A stretch of 64,000 nucleotides of DNA from Anaeromicropila populeti. Its GTDB lineage: Bacteria > Bacillota > Clostridia > Lachnospirales > Lachnospiraceae. Below, in pieces: positions 1-7,555 of this stretch (the stretch's first letter is position 1; every line of letters starts with the position of its first letter). The stretch is from the NCBI RefSeq assembly GCF_900112775.1, contig NZ_FOYZ01000010.1:62001-126000 (forward strand). Reading direction: 5' to 3'. Under the pieces are notes generated by a model. That model was not told the origin of the DNA. It did no database searches and was given only the letters and a program-made list of their open reading frames with translations. The position numbers were made by a program, and so were the translations under genes.

Positions 1-144
1 AATCCGGATGACGTAATCAAGAAAATAAATTATGACAAAGAGCGAGATCTTGAGAATGTTTCCAGCTCTGTTTTTTGTGCCAAGGGAACTTCATTTGTTG
101 TGAAATGGGATGAAGCAGAACAGTATATGCATTTGTTAAAATGA
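1..144 (+). CDS. C-terminal end of a translational GTPase (EF-G/TetM-like), partial
   Basis: Open frame from base 1 to a TGA at 142-144, encoding the last 47 residues of a protein that begins upstream. The tail contains the stretch VFCAKGTSFVVKWDEAEQYM, which resembles the C-terminus of TetM-like EF-G paralogues in clostridia, where a similar VFCAHGAGF...W...YMH block closes the protein. Only the tail is visible, so the assignment rests on memory of that block and is tentative. Confidence 0.45.
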   Translation, partial: NPDDVIKKINYDKERDLENVSSSVFCAKGTSFVVKWDEAEQYMHLLK

Positions 145-245
145 CAGATTTGTAAAATATTGGTGAGTCGTATTGCATAATTTATGAACTGTGTGGAATA
201 CTAAGCAAGTACAATGAAATAATAAGAATATAGGAGGAGAATTCC

Positions 246-545
246 ATGAAGAAAAAACTTTTTCTTTTAGTAGCTATTTGCTGTTTATCCTTATTTGCTC
301 TAACTGCTTGTAATACGGAAGATGATGATATTACAGATAACGGAGTAACAAACACGGAGATAACTAATAATGGAACTACAAATGGGACGGGTACCATAAA
401 TGACTCGGATGGTAACGGTGTTGCAGATGCAATAGAGGATACAGGTGATGCTGTTGGTAATGCGATAGAAGATACAGGTGATGCTATCGGAAACGCCGCT
501 AATGGAAATGCCGCCAACGGTGCAGGTACTACAACAACTCCTTAA
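246..545 (+). CDS. small secreted lipoprotein, low complexity
   Basis: A 99-residue protein with a lipoprotein signal peptide: basic N-terminus, hydrophobic core and lipobox LTAC with the acceptor cysteine at residue 22. The mature part is acidic and rich in Asn, Thr and Gly, with an imperfect duplicated unit (IEDTGDAVGNA / IEDTGDAIGNA). The start has a good ribosome-binding site (AGGAGG). It would be anchored to the outer face of the membrane. I recognise no domain and assign no function. A strong hairpin terminator follows directly. Confidence 0.7.
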   Translation: MKKKLFLLVAICCLSLFALTACNTEDDDITDNGVTNTEITNNGTTNGTGTINDSDGNGVADAIEDTGDAVGNAIEDTGDAIGNAANGNAANGAGTTTTP

Positions 546-554
546 TAGGAAATC

Positions 555-590
555 AAAAAGAGTGTTGATAAGACACTCTTTTTGGTTTAA
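555..590 (+). terminator. intrinsic terminator after the lipoprotein gene
   Basis: An 11-bp perfect stem (AAAAAGAGTGT / ACACTCTTTTT) with an 8-nt loop. The T-rich 3' arm and A-rich 5' arm make it bidirectional, so it can also end the convergent acetyltransferase transcript. Confidence 0.85.
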
Positions 591-596
591 GATTTA

Positions 597-1550
597 TTAT
601 GAATATATTTTTCGGTATACATCTTGGACTGGTTTTTTTAAGGCTTTTTGTTTGGCGGTTTGTGCTGCAAGGTGCCGCTTTTTTTCATCATGTATGATAA
701 AATATTGTGCTAAATCAGGAATCCGAAAAAGCAGAAAGTATTGCCCATCTATTAGTAATTCCTGTTCTAAATTCATTCCAAGGCAATTTGCAACGTGAAT
801 AGAACGTTGATTTTCCTTCTGAATCACAGCAACTATAGAAGAAATTTCTAAAGATTCCAGAGAATATTTTAATACAGCCAGAATACTTTCATATGCATAT
901 CCTTTTCCCCAGTGAGAAGCAGCTACCAGATAACTTAACTCAATTTCTGGATTCCCATTCACAAGACGGTTTTGAATACCACATTGGCCAATAAGCATAC
1001 CCGTTTTATCAAAAATACCCCAGAGTCCAAATCCATAAAAATGATATACATATTTGATATATGCTTTATGTTTTTCTATTTCAACTTCTAAGGGTTCTTC
1101 CATACCAGTCACAAAGCGGCGAACCTCTGGATTAGAATAGATAGAATATAAATCCTTGATATCTTCAATATCTAATTCTCGTATCAAAAGACGTTTCGTT
1201 TCGGCAATGGTGACAGGAAGCATATAAGCATGTTTCCACTCATTTATTGCAAAGGAAGCAGTTAGCCCTAGGAAACTTTCAACCAAACAATAAGCTGATG
1301 AAAAATCTGTGTTTTGAGCGGAAGATAAAACACCGATAGCGGGAATCTGATTTTTCAAGGCAAGTGATATACCAAGAGAAGTATCACTAAATAATAGTGA
1401 CTGTACTTTATTCTGAAAAAAAGTTTCTTCAGAGGAAGAAGATAAAAACTCATACTTAATATGAGAGTCGGATAAATCCTTTAGAAATTCCATCAGTCCA
1501 TCATAGTTTGTGTTTTTCAAATGAAAATAGATAGTTTCTAAGCATTTCAT
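597..1550 (-). CDS. GNAT-family N-acetyltransferase with extra N-terminal domain
   Basis: 317 residues. Residues about 116-278 form a GNAT domain: the opening RLLIREL strand, an acetyl-CoA loop at HWGKGY (213-218), and the NQRSIHVANCLGM helix (247-259) typical of the RimJ/RimL branch. Residues 1-105 form a separate domain I do not recognise. The C-terminal tail is lysine-rich. The gene lies 17 bp downstream of the phosphodiesterase gene on the same strand, suggesting co-transcription. The substrate is unknown. Confidence 0.75.
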   Translation of the reverse strand: MKCLETIYFHLKNTNYDGLMEFLKDLSDSHIKYEFLSSSSEETFFQNKVQSLLFSDTSLGISLALKNQIPAIGVLSSAQNTDFSSAYCLVESFLGLTASFAINEWKHAYMLPVTIAETKRLLIRELDIEDIKDLYSIYSNPEVRRFVTGMEEPLEVEIEKHKAYIKYVYHFYGFGLWGIFDKTGMLIGQCGIQNRLVNGNPEIELSYLVAASHWGKGYAYESILAVLKYSLESLEISSIVAVIQKENQRSIHVANCLGMNLEQELLIDGQYFLLFRIPDLAQYFIIHDEKKRHLAAQTAKQKALKKPVQDVYRKIYS

Positions 1551-1567
1551 GGGGGTACCTGCCTTAC

Positions 1568-2320
1568 TTAATAATTTCCGCTAAAGCGATCAGGATAATC
1601 TGTAATAATAGCTGTCACTTTGTGTTTCATTAACTTTAGATAAACATTATTTTTGTTTACTGTCCAAACGTAAATATGATAGTTTAGCTTTCTGCACTTA
1701 TAAACTAACCAAGGTGTAACCAGTTTATAATTAGGGACAACAAAATCTGCCTTTGATTTTTTCAGACGTCCAAAAGGAAAAAGTTCTGAAAAATGTTCTA
1801 GAGGAGTTGCTTTGTCCTTGCCAAGCAGCAGACCTGTATAGATATCAGGATTTATCTGTTTAATCGTCCGGATGACGGAATCGTGAAATGATGTTATCAC
1901 ATAATGGGATGGATCAATATAGTTACTAATAATTTCGATTACTTCCCGTTCATATCCGGTTTCCTTTAATTCGATATCGAATAAAACTCTTTTAGAACAA
2001 AGTTGTAAAGTATCTATCAATAACGGAACCTTAATGTTCTTATGGGAACATATCTCCGCTAACTCACTATAAGTTAAGGAACTAATTTTTTTACGATCGA
2101 CTTTATTATCATGGAATATAATATACTGACTATCTTTTGTTCTCCTAACATCAAATTCAATCATTTTCACTTGGTTTTGTATGGCATCCAAAAAAACATC
2201 CAGAGTATTTTCACCGTTGGAAAAGCTTTTTGCTCCTCCACGATGGGCAATAATCAAGGCATTGGACGTTGGCTTCTTTTCAAAATAGTGTCTGACAGTT
2301 AATAATTCATTTTTTTTCAT
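1568..2320 (-). CDS. glycerophosphodiester phosphodiesterase family protein
   Basis: About 250 residues with the GDPD TIM-barrel signature: IAHRGG near the N-terminus, ENTLDVF, the metal-binding EFD of MIEFDVRRTKD, FHDN, and a C-terminal YVWTVN...IITDYPDR block. The family hydrolyses glycerophosphodiesters to glycerol-3-phosphate and an alcohol. There is no signal peptide, so it is probably cytoplasmic. I chose the ATG at 2320 over an in-frame GTG three codons earlier; the ribosome-binding site is weak for both. It leads a two-gene unit with the acetyltransferase. Confidence 0.85.
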   Translation of the reverse strand: MKKNELLTVRHYFEKKPTSNALIIAHRGGAKSFSNGENTLDVFLDAIQNQVKMIEFDVRRTKDSQYIIFHDNKVDRKKISSLTYSELAEICSHKNIKVPLLIDTLQLCSKRVLFDIELKETGYEREVIEIISNYIDPSHYVITSFHDSVIRTIKQINPDIYTGLLLGKDKATPLEHFSELFPFGRLKKSKADFVVPNYKLVTPWLVYKCRKLNYHIYVWTVNKNNVYLKLMKHKVTAIITDYPDRFSGNY

Positions 2321-2487
2321 CGCATGCACTTCATTTCATTTTTTGTTGTAAGTCTTATTTCATTATAGCAAATAATCGCAAATATGTATGTAAAATTTTT
2401 TGGAAATTTAGGTAACAATAGTACTAGGAAAAATTGTCTTACTTTGATATAATAGTAGCAACAATTTTTTAAGAAAGAGGTGCAATT

Positions 2488-2832
2488 ATGCCATTTATTA
2501 ATTCAAAGGTAAATGTTAAGCTGACACAGGAAAAGCAGGATAGCATTAAGAGTAAATTAGGACAGGCAATATCCATGGTACCAGGAAAAAGCGAGAATTG
2601 GTTAATGTTGGGCTTTGAGGATGAATGTAAGCTTTATTTTAAAGGGGATTCTTCCACCCGAATTGCATTTGTAGAGGTGAAAATTTTCGGTTCTGCATCA
2701 GCTAGTGCATATGATAAGCTGACGGAAGCTATTTGTAATATTTTTAATGAAGAACTGGAGATAGCAAAAGACAAAATATATGTAAAGTATGAAGAAGTAG
2801 AACACTGGGGATGGAATGGAGCAAATTTTTAG
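2488..2832 (+). CDS. tautomerase/MIF-family protein
   Basis: 114 residues starting MPFINSK, so the processed protein would have the N-terminal proline that is the catalytic base of the tautomerase/MIF superfamily. Length and the C-terminal pattern (EVEHWGWNG) fit the phenylpyruvate tautomerase/MIF branch. An AAAGAGG ribosome-binding site precedes the ATG. It is a single-gene unit ending in a strong hairpin. Substrate and physiological role cannot be read from the sequence. Confidence 0.75.
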   Translation: MPFINSKVNVKLTQEKQDSIKSKLGQAISMVPGKSENWLMLGFEDECKLYFKGDSSTRIAFVEVKIFGSASASAYDKLTEAICNIFNEELEIAKDKIYVKYEEVEHWGWNGANF

Positions 2833-2841
2833 TACATTTTC

Positions 2842-2877
2842 TTGAAGAGGCAGGTTACTACCTCTTCAATATTTTTT
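2842..2877. terminator. bidirectional terminator between MIF gene and CmpB-like gene
   Basis: A 9-bp perfect stem (TTGAAGAGG / CCTCTTCAA) followed by ATTTTTT on the plus strand. The convergent minus-strand gene actually ends inside the hairpin (TAG at 2858-2860). Confidence 0.8.
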
Positions 2878-3253
2878 CATAAATTAAACCAACAAAAAAC
2901 CAGACAGGAATATAGTCTAAGCGTATTACACCTTTATAATTCAGCTTTGCTTTGCTATAATCCCATGGACATGCCCTATATTTTTGTAATAATCGACCTG
3001 TTACAAATTCTGTGAAAAAAATAAAAAAGGTATACACACCTCCTCGAAAGAGAGCACAGTGGTTTTTTATTGTATTGCTGATTGGCAGAATTAATGCGGC
3101 CAGTCCATAGATTGGGAACATCCAGATTGAAGTTTTGCATGTCAGGGAGCGGTCCTGTTTTTTTAAAATTGCATCGAGACCTGTCCAGAAGCATTCTAAA
3201 CACCACCCAATACTGCCACATAACATAAAGTTTTTTGATATATTGTGAATCAT
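2858..3253 (-). CDS. putative ABC-transporter type IV (CmpB-like) membrane protein
   Basis: 131 residues with several hydrophobic segments and the motif CGSIGWCLECFW near the N-terminus, plus a central GxxxxFxxEFxxGRLL stretch and CPWDYS. These mark the small ABC_trans_CmpB membrane family common in clostridia. No transporter partner is nearby and the function is unknown. The start at 3253 lacks a clear ribosome-binding site, and a later Met (MLCGS) is possible. It diverges from the DHFR gene. Confidence 0.6.
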   Translation of the reverse strand: MIHNISKNFMLCGSIGWCLECFWTGLDAILKKQDRSLTCKTSIWMFPIYGLAALILPISNTIKNHCALFRGGVYTFFIFFTEFVTGRLLQKYRACPWDYSKAKLNYKGVIRLDYIPVWFFVGLIYEKILKR

Positions 3254-3319
3254 AAAAATAGTATTTACGAAAGTGTAAAGAATTATAAAGCAAAAAGTTG
3301 GAATTTACGGAGGAAACAA

Positions 3320-3823
3320 ATGAATTTAATTGTAGCTGTAGATAATAAATGGGCAATCGGAAATAAAAATCAATTATTAGTCAGTATTCCATCGGATAAA
3401 AGAAATTTCAGATTATTAACAGAAAATCAAGTGGTTATTATGGGGAGAAAGACGCTGGAGAGCCTTCCTAATGGCATGCCCCTTGAAAACAGGGTTAATA
3501 TTGTATTGACAAAAAATTTGGACTATACAAAAAAAGGCATAATACCAGCACATTCTTTAGAAGACGTTTTTACAATTCTTCAGAAATATAATGACAGGCA
3601 GTGTTATGTAATTGGAGGAGCCAGCATTTACCAGCAATTTTTACCGTTTTGTGATACAGCGTATGTTACAAAAATTGAGTATTCGTATGTAGCGGATCGT
3701 TTTGCCCCTAACTTAGATAAAGAAAAGAATTGGATATTAGAAGGTTCGTCAGAAGAAGAAACCTATTATGACTTAGAGTATTACTTTTTGAAATATAGAA
3801 ATACTAGTGTTTTAGAGTACTAG
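3320..3823 (+). CDS. folA: dihydrofolate reductase
   Basis: 167 residues. It reduces dihydrofolate to tetrahydrofolate with NADPH. Visible signatures are the N-terminal strand MNLIVAVDNKWAIG, the acidic substrate-binding region, VVIMGRKTLESLP (NADPH site) and VIGGASIYQQFLP. The ATG at 3320 is chosen because ACGGAGG sits just upstream; the longer frame beginning at 3245 has no such site. It stands alone, about 30 kb from the folate biosynthesis cluster in this window. Confidence 0.9.
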   Translation: MNLIVAVDNKWAIGNKNQLLVSIPSDKRNFRLLTENQVVIMGRKTLESLPNGMPLENRVNIVLTKNLDYTKKGIIPAHSLEDVFTILQKYNDRQCYVIGGASIYQQFLPFCDTAYVTKIEYSYVADRFAPNLDKEKNWILEGSSEEETYYDLEYYFLKYRNTSVLEY

Positions 3824-3846
3824 AAGGACTCTTTCGGAAAAAATAC

Positions 3847-3875
3847 TTGAAAAAGTGAAGAGATAAGATTATTAT
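3847..3875 (+). promoter_or_regulatory. sigma-A-type promoter for the branched-chain aminotransferase gene
   Basis: TTGAAA (3847-3852), a 17-bp spacer, then TATTAT (3870-3875). With the chosen start at 4002 the transcript would have a leader of about 120 nt. I see no T-box or other known riboswitch in it. Confidence 0.6.
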
Positions 3876-4001
3876 AAAAGTAAAAAAGACTATTATATTT
3901 TGAGCGAAACAAAGGTCATAAGTACAAAAAGATATTTAGAACAAAGAAGATTAGTTTGCTTGGATGGAATAGCCGTGGATAAGAGAGAAAGGATGAATGA
4001 A

Positions 4002-5072
4002 ATGTTAGATATCAGAATTGAAAAAACACAAAATCCAAAAACACTGCCTGAAAAGGATAATCCATTGGTATTCGGTACGATATTTACGGATCACATGTTT
4101 ATTATGAATTATGAATTGGGAAAGGGATGGTTTGATCCTCGAATTGTTCCTTATCAGCCAATTGTGTTACAGCCATCAGCAATGGTATTTCACTATGGTC
4201 AGGAAATGTTTGAAGGGCTGAAGGCATATAAGACAGAAGATGGAAGAACACTATTGTTTAGACCAAATAAGAATTGGGAGCGTGTCATTAATACAAACCG
4301 CAGAATCTGTATGCCAGAGATTGAAGAAGATGTTTTTGTGGACGCAATTAAAGCATTAGTAAAGATCGATGAAGCATGGATTCCAACAAAACCTGGTACA
4401 TCTCTTTATATCAGACCATTTATTATTGCGACAGACCCATTTTTAGGTGTAAGACCATCTAATACCTACCAGTTTATAGTAATTCTTTGTCCAGTGGGTG
4501 CTTATTACCCTGAGGGACTAAATCCTGTGAAAATATGGATTGAAGATGAATATGTAAGAGCCGTAAAGGGCGGATTAGGCGAAGCAAAGACAGGAGCCAA
4601 TTATTGTGCATCTTTAAAGGCACAGGTAAAAGCACATGATGAAGGATATTCTCAAGTACTATGGCTAGATGGGGTAGAACGTAAGTATATTGAAGAAGTA
4701 GGTGCTATGAATATATTTTTCAAAATAAATGGAACAATTGTTACGCCAGTATTAAATGGCAGTATTCTTCCTGGTATTACAAGAAAATCTGTGATTGAGC
4801 TTTGTGAATTGTGGGGATTACCAGTGGAGGAAAGAAAAATTTCAGTGGATGAATTGCTGGATGCTGCAAAATCAGGAGCATTAGAGGAAGTATTTGGTAC
4901 TGGTACAGCTGCTGTTATTTCACCAGTTGGGCATTTACGATTTGAAGATACTGTATTCCAGGTGAAAGATGGAGGAATTGGACAAATTAGTCAGAAACTG
5001 TATGATACCATTACAGGAATTCAGCTAGGTAAATTGGAAGATACATTGAATTGGACAGTAGAAGTAAAATAA
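4002..5072 (+). CDS. ilvE: branched-chain amino acid aminotransferase
   Basis: About 356 residues, a fold-type IV PLP aminotransferase of the longer type II BCAT branch. It interconverts Leu, Ile and Val with their 2-oxo acids using glutamate/2-oxoglutarate. The PLP lysine is in GGLGEAKTGANY (K about 196), followed by QVLWLDG and the GTAAVISPVG phosphate-binding region. The frame is open upstream to a TTG at 3900, but a ribosome-binding site (AAAGGA) fits the ATG at 4002; 3993 is the other candidate. It is followed by a separate DUF1653 gene. Confidence 0.9.
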   Translation: MLDIRIEKTQNPKTLPEKDNPLVFGTIFTDHMFIMNYELGKGWFDPRIVPYQPIVLQPSAMVFHYGQEMFEGLKAYKTEDGRTLLFRPNKNWERVINTNRRICMPEIEEDVFVDAIKALVKIDEAWIPTKPGTSLYIRPFIIATDPFLGVRPSNTYQFIVILCPVGAYYPEGLNPVKIWIEDEYVRAVKGGLGEAKTGANYCASLKAQVKAHDEGYSQVLWLDGVERKYIEEVGAMNIFFKINGTIVTPVLNGSILPGITRKSVIELCELWGLPVEERKISVDELLDAAKSGALEEVFGTGTAAVISPVGHLRFEDTVFQVKDGGIGQISQKLYDTITGIQLGKLEDTLNWTVEVK

Positions 5073-5103
5073 ATATTCTATAAGAGAGATTTGAAGGTGT
5101 TAA

Positions 5104-5670
5104 ATGGAGCAAAATCATATTCCACGACCAGGCGAGTTTTATCGCCACTTTAAAAATAAGTATTATCAGATTATTACAACTGCGACTCATACCGAGACGG
5201 GAGAATTACTGGTAATCTATCAGGCACTTTATGGTGATTTCCAGATATATGCCCGTTCCCTGGAGATGTTCACAGAAAAACTTGACAAAGAAGCATATCC
5301 TCAGGCACTACAAGTTCAGCGTTTTGAAAAGGTGGAAAAACCTGAGGACTTAGTTGAGAAGCCTAAGAAAATGGAGATTTGTACTGAGGATAAAAAAGAA
5401 GAAGCAGCAGAAGAAAAGAAAGAAGAAAAGACAGTAGAAATTCCAACGGCTTCGGATGAAGCACTAGACAAGTTTTTTGATGCAAAATCTTATAAAGATA
5501 AACTGAGTGTTTTGCAGTCCATGCGAAATAGAGTGACAGATAAGGAACTACATGATATGGCAGTTGTTTTAGATATTTCTTTAGAGGATGGAAGTGTTGA
5601 AGAAAAGTATATGAGCTTGGTTCAAAGCCTTCAGACAATGCTGCGTTTTGAATCTAACCGATTTTCATAA
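5104..5670 (+). CDS. DUF1653 domain protein with charged linker
   Basis: 188 residues. Residues 1-75 match DUF1653 (RPGEFYRHFKNKYYQI, VIYQALYGD, the acidic MFTEKLD). A linker of about 45 residues rich in Glu and Lys follows, then a C-terminal helical segment (about 120-188). The DUF1653 domain is small, soluble and of unknown function. It sits 31 bp after ilvE, possibly in the same transcript. A cytoplasmic location is likely as there is no signal peptide. Confidence 0.75.
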   Translation: MEQNHIPRPGEFYRHFKNKYYQIITTATHTETGELLVIYQALYGDFQIYARSLEMFTEKLDKEAYPQALQVQRFEKVEKPEDLVEKPKKMEICTEDKKEEAAEEKKEEKTVEIPTASDEALDKFFDAKSYKDKLSVLQSMRNRVTDKELHDMAVVLDISLEDGSVEEKYMSLVQSLQTMLRFESNRFS

Positions 5671-5737
5671 GAAGTAGTAAATTTTAACAAGAATACTGCA
5701 TATGATAATATACTAGACGAGATATGAGGGTGATGCC

Positions 5738-6568
5738 ATGTCTAAAAATATTTTCATTGCAGTATTTTGTATTGTTGCTCTAATACTTTGCTATAAAGTG
5801 GAACAAAGTGTTTATCAGACAAAGACGTATTCCTATTACAAAAGTCTAACAGCTGATATGCAGGATAGCCTGTTAGTGCAGGATACTGACGCCAAGCAAA
5901 GTATGCAGGATAATGTATTAGAAGAAAATGAAAAGGAAGCAGAGATAAAAAAGGTGGCGTATTTAACCTTTGATGATGGACCATCAAAGATAACAAAGGA
6001 TGTGTTGAAGGTATTAAAGGATGAAGATGTTCGTGCCACTTTTTTTATAATTGGAAGTCAGATTACAGAAGATACAGAACCAGTTTTGAAAGAAATGATT
6101 GATAACGGGAATGTGATAGGGGTGCATACATACAGCCATGTAGGAAAAAGTATCTACAAGTCACCAGATGCTTATTTTGAAGATTTTACAAAAGCTTGCG
6201 ATAAAATAAAGGAAGTCACTGGGATGGAACCAAAGATTTTAAGGTTTCCGTGGGGAAGTACCAACAGCTTTATGTCTAACTATAGTGAGAAAATTATTTC
6301 AGAGTTAGAGTTAGAAGGATTTACGTATTATGACTGGAATGTCAGCGCAGAGGATTCGGTAGGGAAACCTACGGAATATTCAATTTTGCATAATATAGAA
6401 AAGGATTATAAAAAGTATAAGCAGCCAGTTATTTTAATGCATGATTCGGCCATTAATAAATTAACGGCTAAGGTTTTGCCAAAAATTATAAAAGAATTAA
6501 AGGAAGAGGGATATTCTTTTGACACACTAGATCATATGGAAACACCATATCAGTTTGCCAGAGACTAA
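5738..6568 (+). CDS. membrane-anchored polysaccharide deacetylase (NodB fold)
   Basis: 276 residues: an N-terminal membrane anchor (about 4-20), a short linker, then a NodB domain. Motif 1 TFDDGP (77-82) holds the catalytic base and metal aspartates, HTYSH (130-134) gives the metal histidines, and RFPWGS (about 170) is motif 3. Family members remove N-acetyl groups from peptidoglycan or chitin-like sugars outside the membrane. It lies 87 bp upstream of an SleC-like cortex-lytic gene on the same strand. PdaA-type deacetylases make the muramic lactam that cortex-lytic enzymes require, so a spore role is plausible but inferred. Confidence 0.85.
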   Translation: MSKNIFIAVFCIVALILCYKVEQSVYQTKTYSYYKSLTADMQDSLLVQDTDAKQSMQDNVLEENEKEAEIKKVAYLTFDDGPSKITKDVLKVLKDEDVRATFFIIGSQITEDTEPVLKEMIDNGNVIGVHTYSHVGKSIYKSPDAYFEDFTKACDKIKEVTGMEPKILRFPWGSTNSFMSNYSEKIISELELEGFTYYDWNVSAEDSVGKPTEYSILHNIEKDYKKYKQPVILMHDSAINKLTAKVLPKIIKELKEEGYSFDTLDHMETPYQFARD

Positions 6569-6619
6569 GGACGGCAGGAATTAAATGGAGTAGTATATGT
6601 ATCAAGTGATTAGTTGTTT

Positions 6620-6628
6620 CATATGTTA
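6620..6628 (+). promoter_or_regulatory. possible mother-cell sigma (SigE/SigK-type) -10 element
   Basis: CATATGTTA matches the CATAnnnTA -10 core of SigE/SigK promoters and lies 28 bp before the SleC-like start. I find no convincing -35 element at the expected distance, so this is only a partial match. Its interest lies in being upstream of an interrupted sporulation/germination gene. Confidence 0.3.
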
Positions 6629-6655
6629 TACTAATGAAAATAATATGAGGTTTTT

Positions 6656-7552
6656 ATGAGCCGTATTTTTGTCTATCCAGCACAAATGACAACCACTTCA
6701 AAGGGAATGCTGCGAGTAGATTGTACTTCTGCGTTAGGGAACCGGCCTGTTGAAGGAGCTGTGGTAAGAATTGCTTATAGCGATGAACCAAATGTAATAC
6801 TGGAAGAAGTTACAACGGATTCTATTGGAAGAACAGTAGAGATTGAATTAAGTGCACCAGATATTGAATATAGTTTGCAGCCATCTGAAGTCAGACCGTA
6901 TACTACCTATAATGTATCCGTTCAGGCAGTCGGTTTTGAAGAATTTTCGGTAAAAAACGTAGAGATTTTACCAGATCAACTGGCAATTCAAAATGCAAAT
7001 CTAATTCCATTTCTAGATGAAGAACAGCAGCCGACTGCCGAAATGTTTGTAATTGGGCCACATACACTGTATGGGGAATATCCGCCTAAAATTGCTGAGG
7101 ATGAGATAAAACCTTTGAAAGAATCTGGAGAAATCGTTTTGTCCAGTGTGGTTATTCCTGAATATATTATTGTCCATAACGGACCGCCAACCGATCCGGC
7201 TGCTCCAAACTATTATGTAAAATATAAGGATTATATTAAAAACGTAGCTTCCAGCGAAATTTATGCAACCTGGCCAGAAGCTTCTATTATGGCAAATATT
7301 CTAGCAATTCAGTCATTTGCATTAAACCGTGTTTTTACCGAGTGGTATAAAAATAAGGGCTATAATTTTACCATTACCAGTTCTACTGCATATGACCAGA
7401 AGTTTATGCCAGGGCGGAATATTTTTAGCAGTATAAGCAGTGCAGTAGATGCAATTTTTGTGAATTACTTGTCACGACCTAATGTAACCCAGCCAATATT
7501 AACCCAATACTGTGATGGAAAACGTACTACATGCCCGGGTTGGATGACCTGA
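6656..7552 (+). CDS. SleC-like spore cortex-lytic protein, 5' part of an interrupted gene
   Basis: 298 residues that stop abruptly at a TGA just after an insertion junction. The sequence is that of clostridial SleC-like cortex-lytic proteins: an N-terminal beta-rich domain (DCTSALGNRPVEGAVVRI) and then the lytic region with IYATWPEASIMANILAIQSF, ALNRVFTEWY and YCDGKRTTCPGWMT. In intact relatives this runs on as QWGSKYLG and into a peptidoglycan-binding domain, and exactly that continuation is found 5.86 kb downstream at 13406-13789. Joined at the shared TGACC the two parts give one frame of about 424 codons. As it stands the protein lacks its C-terminal wall-binding domain. Confidence 0.85.
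   Translation: MSRIFVYPAQMTTTSKGMLRVDCTSALGNRPVEGAVVRIAYSDEPNVILEEVTTDSIGRTVEIELSAPDIEYSLQPSEVRPYTTYNVSVQAVGFEEFSVKNVEILPDQLAIQNANLIPFLDEEQQPTAEMFVIGPHTLYGEYPPKIAEDEIKPLKESGEIVLSSVVIPEYIIVHNGPPTDPAAPNYYVKYKDYIKNVASSEIYATWPEASIMANILAIQSFALNRVFTEWYKNKGYNFTITSSTAYDQKFMPGRNIFSSISSAVDAIFVNYLSRPNVTQPILTQYCDGKRTTCPGWMT
7541..7549 (+). repeat. left attachment-like core of element A
   Basis: TGGATGACC inside the 5' half of the SleC-like gene matches TGGTTGACC at 13400-13408 with one mismatch; TGACC is exact in both. It falls at the point where the coding sequence is broken and 7 bp from the recombinase stop codon. Confidence 0.75.
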
Positions 7553-7555
7553 TGG

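Noticed and set aside
5363-5638. 91-codon minus-strand frame inside the DUF1653 gene
   Set aside because: Leu/Ser-rich shadow of the Glu/Lys linker; no start signals.
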